Origin: Stereum hirsutum FP-91666 SS1
Lineage: Eukaryota > Basidiomycota > Agaricomycetes > Russulales > Stereaceae
NCBI RefSeq assembly: GCF_000264905.1
Contig: NW_006763138.1
Span: forward strand, 1,376,584-1,440,583
Direction of reading: 5' to 3'
DNA length: 64,000 nt
Shown here: in pieces, positions 60,758 through 64,000 of the stretch
How positions within the stretch are numbered: position 1 is the first letter of the stretch
Layout of the letters: each line of letters starts with the position of its first letter
Program-made: the position numbers and the translations under genes
The notes under the pieces: generated by a model
The model's input: the letters and a program-made list of their open reading frames with translations, nothing else
The model's database searches: none
Told to the model about the DNA's origin: nothing

Positions 60758-63104
60758 ATGGATCGAATCGAATCCCTCACGAATACGATATCGAATCTTA
60801 CGATGTACGATATCAAGAGTATGTACAATCAGGTGCGTTTGGTCTGTTCAGCACCGTCCGCATATCAGAGGCTGAAGCGCGTTTCGGGCGGACAAATTAG
60901 GCAAAGAACGTCGTGTTGAATGTGAGCGAGATGGAGGCGAAGGTCAGAGAGGCGACAAATGATGATCCTTGGTGAGTCTGCGGAATTGTATATTTGTTTT
61001 GTCGGCGGTAGAGCGAATGCTGAAGCGTGACGGCTTACAAGGGGTGCGAGCTCGACGCTTATGACAGAGATCGCACAAGGGTACGTGTTCAGTGACTTGA
61101 ACCTCGCGTTTAGACTGACGATGGAGGCTTTGGCCATGTACAGGACATTTAACTTGTACGTGCTTTTGTATGAAGAAAGGATTATCTGAGTAGCGTCCTG
61201 ATGTCTACTTCCCGCCATCAGCCAAAACTTCAACGAGATCATGCCATGTATATATTCCCAATTCATGGAGAAGGAGGCGCGTCAATGGAGGCAAATCTAC
61301 AAGGTACGTCAACGTTGCCCTTGTTCGCACTTGTGTCCTAGCGGCGTTACACAGGCTGTTACACCCTGCGCTTGATGGATATCTAAATGATCATCTTTAC
61401 CGTGTTCTGGTCCACAAGTGCGCATGGTCCAACCTCACAAGGGCCCCCCATTATTCGTCAGTTTTGTCGCATCTCCATGGATTCTGACTTCACTTTGATC
61501 TTCTTTCAGGCGCTACAACTTCTTGAATACCTCGTAAAGCACGGTAGCGAACGTGTCGTCGACGATGCCCGCTCCCACATATCCACCATCAAAATGCTCC
61601 GTAGCTTCCACTATATCGACGACAAGGGCAAAGATCAGGGCATCAACGGTTCGTCAGCCCTCCTCCCCATCCTTTAGTCCTATCACCGAACATCTATTTT
61701 ATTCTTCAGTGCGCAATCGGTCGAAGGAGCTTGTAGAGTTGCTGTCTGACGTGGAGAAGATTCGCACGGAACGACGGAAGGCTAAGCAAAACAAAAATAA
61801 ATATATCGGGACGGGCAACGACGGTCTCAGCTTCTCTTCGGGTGGGAGTCGATATGGAGGATTTGGCAGCGATAGTCTGGGAGGAGGTTCCAGCTACGGA
61901 GGGTCCTACGGCGGAAGCTCTGGTGGGGTGGACAGAGGTTCGTTCAGCACTACAATCAAATCAACGAAGAATCACTGATATGCTGTCCTTCCTAGATTAC
62001 GGAGGAGGCAGCTACTCCGGTGGTGGAGGTGGTAGCAGTGGTGGATTCAGGGACGAAACACGACGCGGCGGATTCGAAGAGTACGATGCTGGCGACTACG
62101 AAGCACCCCGACGCTCTGGTTCCCTCTCGCATTCTACACGCCCTTCTGCCACCGCAACTAGCACCACCCGCGCTTTCACCCAGGCCCCACCTGCACCGAA
62201 ACCTGCACCCGCTCCAGAAGTCGATCTCCTGGGTGGATTCGATGATGAAACCACCGCTGCTCCGGCTACAGGAACCGACAAGGCTCTGCCGGCACTGGCG
62301 CCTTTGAACGTCCCTAATGCTGATGGTAAGCCTTTTTAGGGAACGAATACTGTACAGGACGTGGCACTGATCACTTTTCACGCTACGATGGAATCGATAG
62401 CCGACGACGATTTCGCAGACTTCCAAGCCGCACCACCCTCCGCGCCACCAGCCTCAAGCGGCAAACCAAACCTCATGGACCTCCTCAACAACGCCAACGC
62501 CAGCACGATCACACCCTCCCGTTCTGCGAGCTCACCGCCCGTTCAGCAGCCCATGAATCAGTCTTTTGGCGCATTCAACAATAGCCCTGCTATGTCTCCC
62601 GCTGTGTCTATGCAAGGCCGTCCGCCGTCGTATGCTGCGTCGCCGCTTTCGGCTTCTAGTACGGGCCAAGGCGCCGCGCCTTCGTATTTCAGCTCTGCGG
62701 CGATGACGCCTACGTCTTCGCATACCGCGAGGGCTGGGAGTATGAGCATGGGCATGGGCATGGGTATGGGTATGGGTATGGGTGGCGGCATAGCTCCGGG
62801 AAGAACCGCTTCGGCCGCAAGTGGGGGCGCAACGAAATCAGCTGGAGGAGGTAACTTTGAGGATCTGTGGAGCATGTCGTTGGGCTCTTCGGCGTCGAAG
62901 CCTGCGACGCCCACTGCACCGGGTGCGGGGAAGAGCATCAAGGATTTGGAGAAGGAGAAGGCGAATGCGAAGATGTGGGGTGGGGCGGCGGGTGGGGGAC
63001 AGGCGAGGCCGGCAAGTATGGGGAGCTTTGGGAGCTTTGGGGGGTCGAGTGGTGGTGGCGCTGCGGCGGGGAGTGGGGGAGGAGGGGACGACTTGTTGCT
63101 CTGA
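60758..63104 (+). CDS. Epsin-like ENTH-domain clathrin adaptor, Ent3/epsinR type
   Basis: Adaptor for clathrin-coated vesicles at the trans-Golgi network and endosomes. The N-terminal ENTH domain binds phosphoinositides: MDRIESLTNTISNLTMYDIK, then across introns AKNVVLNVSEMEAKVREATN, WGASSTLMTEIAQG, MEKEARQWRQIYKALQLLEY, LVKHGSERVVDDARSHI and VRNRSKELVELLSD. The first exons are very small. A Gly/Ser/Tyr-rich linker follows, then the DLLGGFDD clathrin-binding-type motif and DDDFADFQ, matching the gamma-ear (GGA/AP-1) binding motifs of yeast Ent3. NFEDLWSMSLG and a Gly-rich tail ending DDLLL close the protein. There are no ubiquitin-interacting motifs as in endocytic epsins Ent1/2, which favours the Ent3 type. 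A (Met-Gly)n run lies near 62750. The ATG at 60758 in ACCATGG starts the ENTH helix directly. Confidence 0.88.
62738..62785 (+). repeat. Hexanucleotide repeat coding for (Met-Gly)n
   Basis: GGCATGGGCATGGGTATG-type units in the epsin gene, in frame; encodes about eight Met-Gly pairs. Confidence 0.85.
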
Positions 63105-64000
63105 GTATTGGGTGGTGGGTTCGGTCGTCTTATGTGACGTTCGATAGGAGGATTGTAAGGTGGGGGGGAGTCGAATTGTCTGCTTTTTTCCCCTCTTCTT
63201 TGGACTGATGATATGGATGGATGAAGTGGATAAGGTCTGCGGTCGGGCTTAGGACGTCCTAAGGGCTCGATCCGTCTTGTTTTCTGTGGTCTTTTGTCTC
63301 CGAGTTTTCTGTGGATTTCTGCTATGACTGTTTCTCTGAATCCCTTATACCGTGCTGAGAAGATGTCAGGATCTCCGGTATTGAATCATGATAACATACC
63401 GGTTGCACGAAGAGGCCAGCAATTCCTCCATATCCTGCCCGACGGAGATCTATGTTGGATGAGAAGCGAAGAATACATATCAAGGAGTATGTTCAAGGTC
63501 TCCCGGTGGTACAGTTACTAGTATAGTGTATCGGGACTAACTACCAGGCGAAGAAGGACGGAGTCGGACAACACGGATGCGTACCTCACCGCTAGTATGA
63601 TTTTGCTGCAAGTATTTACGCGACAGGTTGCTCATCGTCACACAAGTACTCAGGAGTGGCCCCAAGGTAGACCACCTGTGGAACCAGAAGGGCCAGGAAA
63701 TAGCACTGTTAATTCACTGTCGCGAACGTGTGTCACTCCTTGGCAAATAATTTGGCATAATTGAGCTCTGTTGAAGGCTCTTGTGTACATACTTAGAACG
63801 CGAAGCACAGTACTTAGTAGTCCAATACAAACACAAAAAATCGTCGCTACGACAGTTGGAAACGAGGTCGTAACTTCACCGCATGCAAAAAAAAGACCTT
63901 TAGCATCGGATAACGCTCGACTCATGAACAGGGCGACATTCCGCTGACATTCACACCGATGGGGCCAGGGTGATTTCGTCTCTGAGGATCCACACAGAAG
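63105..64000. other. Intergenic to window end, no gene seen
   Basis: 3' flank of epsin. Remaining frames are short, with no recognised motif. A gene could begin past the window end. Confidence 0.5.

Overview
The window reads as nuclear DNA of a filamentous basidiomycete, most likely an Agaricomycete. Genes are dense and lie on both strands. They carry many short GT-AG introns (about 60-160 bases), most of the regulator genes have a TATA-like box 70-310 bases before the start codon, and proteins are rich in Ser/Pro/Gln. Familiar eukaryotic genes are present: CCR4-NOT subunit NOT2, a DUR3-type urea transporter, a fungal amidase, an Ent3-like epsin and two MYND-finger proteins. No rRNA, CRISPR array or convincing tRNA was seen. 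Exon joins were worked out by eye. For the regulator genes, NOT2 and the Ser-rich membrane protein the joined exons sum to whole codons with one open frame.

Layout. 1-2.8 kb: no recognisable gene. 2.8-4.2 kb (+): fungal protein-kinase-like gene with an apparent frameshift. 4.6-6.9 kb (-) and 8.4-9.5 kb (+): divergent pair of helix-loop-helix (HLH) genes. 10.6-12.1 kb (+): zinc-finger gene. 14.2-16.9 kb (+): NOT2. 18.1-21.4 kb (-) and 22.7-27.8 kb (-): two large regulators that each join zinc fingers, an HMG box and an HLH-like coiled-coil segment. 28.7-34.3 kb (-): a 1743-residue Pro/Gln-rich relative that lacks those domains. 35.5-38.8 kb (+): protein with two zinc-finger modules. 40.1-43.8 kb (-) and 44.5-46.9 kb (+): divergent urea transporter and amidase. 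48.2-51.8 kb (+): Ser-rich membrane protein. 53.3-55.0 kb (+): third HMG-box gene. 55.3-60.5 kb (-): two MYND genes made by a ~2.9 kb tandem duplication, with a decayed HMG-gene fragment between them. 60.8-63.1 kb (+): epsin.

The main discovery candidate is the 4.6-38.8 kb cluster. Seven probable nuclear regulators share parts in different combinations: a paired C2HC zinc-finger module (five copies in four genes), an HMG box (two genes here and a third at 54 kb), an HLH/coiled-coil segment (four genes) and an N-terminal LRP motif (three genes). Introns support common descent. All four HLH segments are cut by a phase-1 intron at the same codon of helix 2. All three HMG boxes are cut by a phase-1 intron at the same place. 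Two genes share a phase-2 intron in the Arg codon of the LRP motif. This suggests an expanding family of combinatorial transcription factors built by duplication, fusion and domain loss around the conserved NOT2 gene. Function, targets and novelty cannot be settled from sequence alone.
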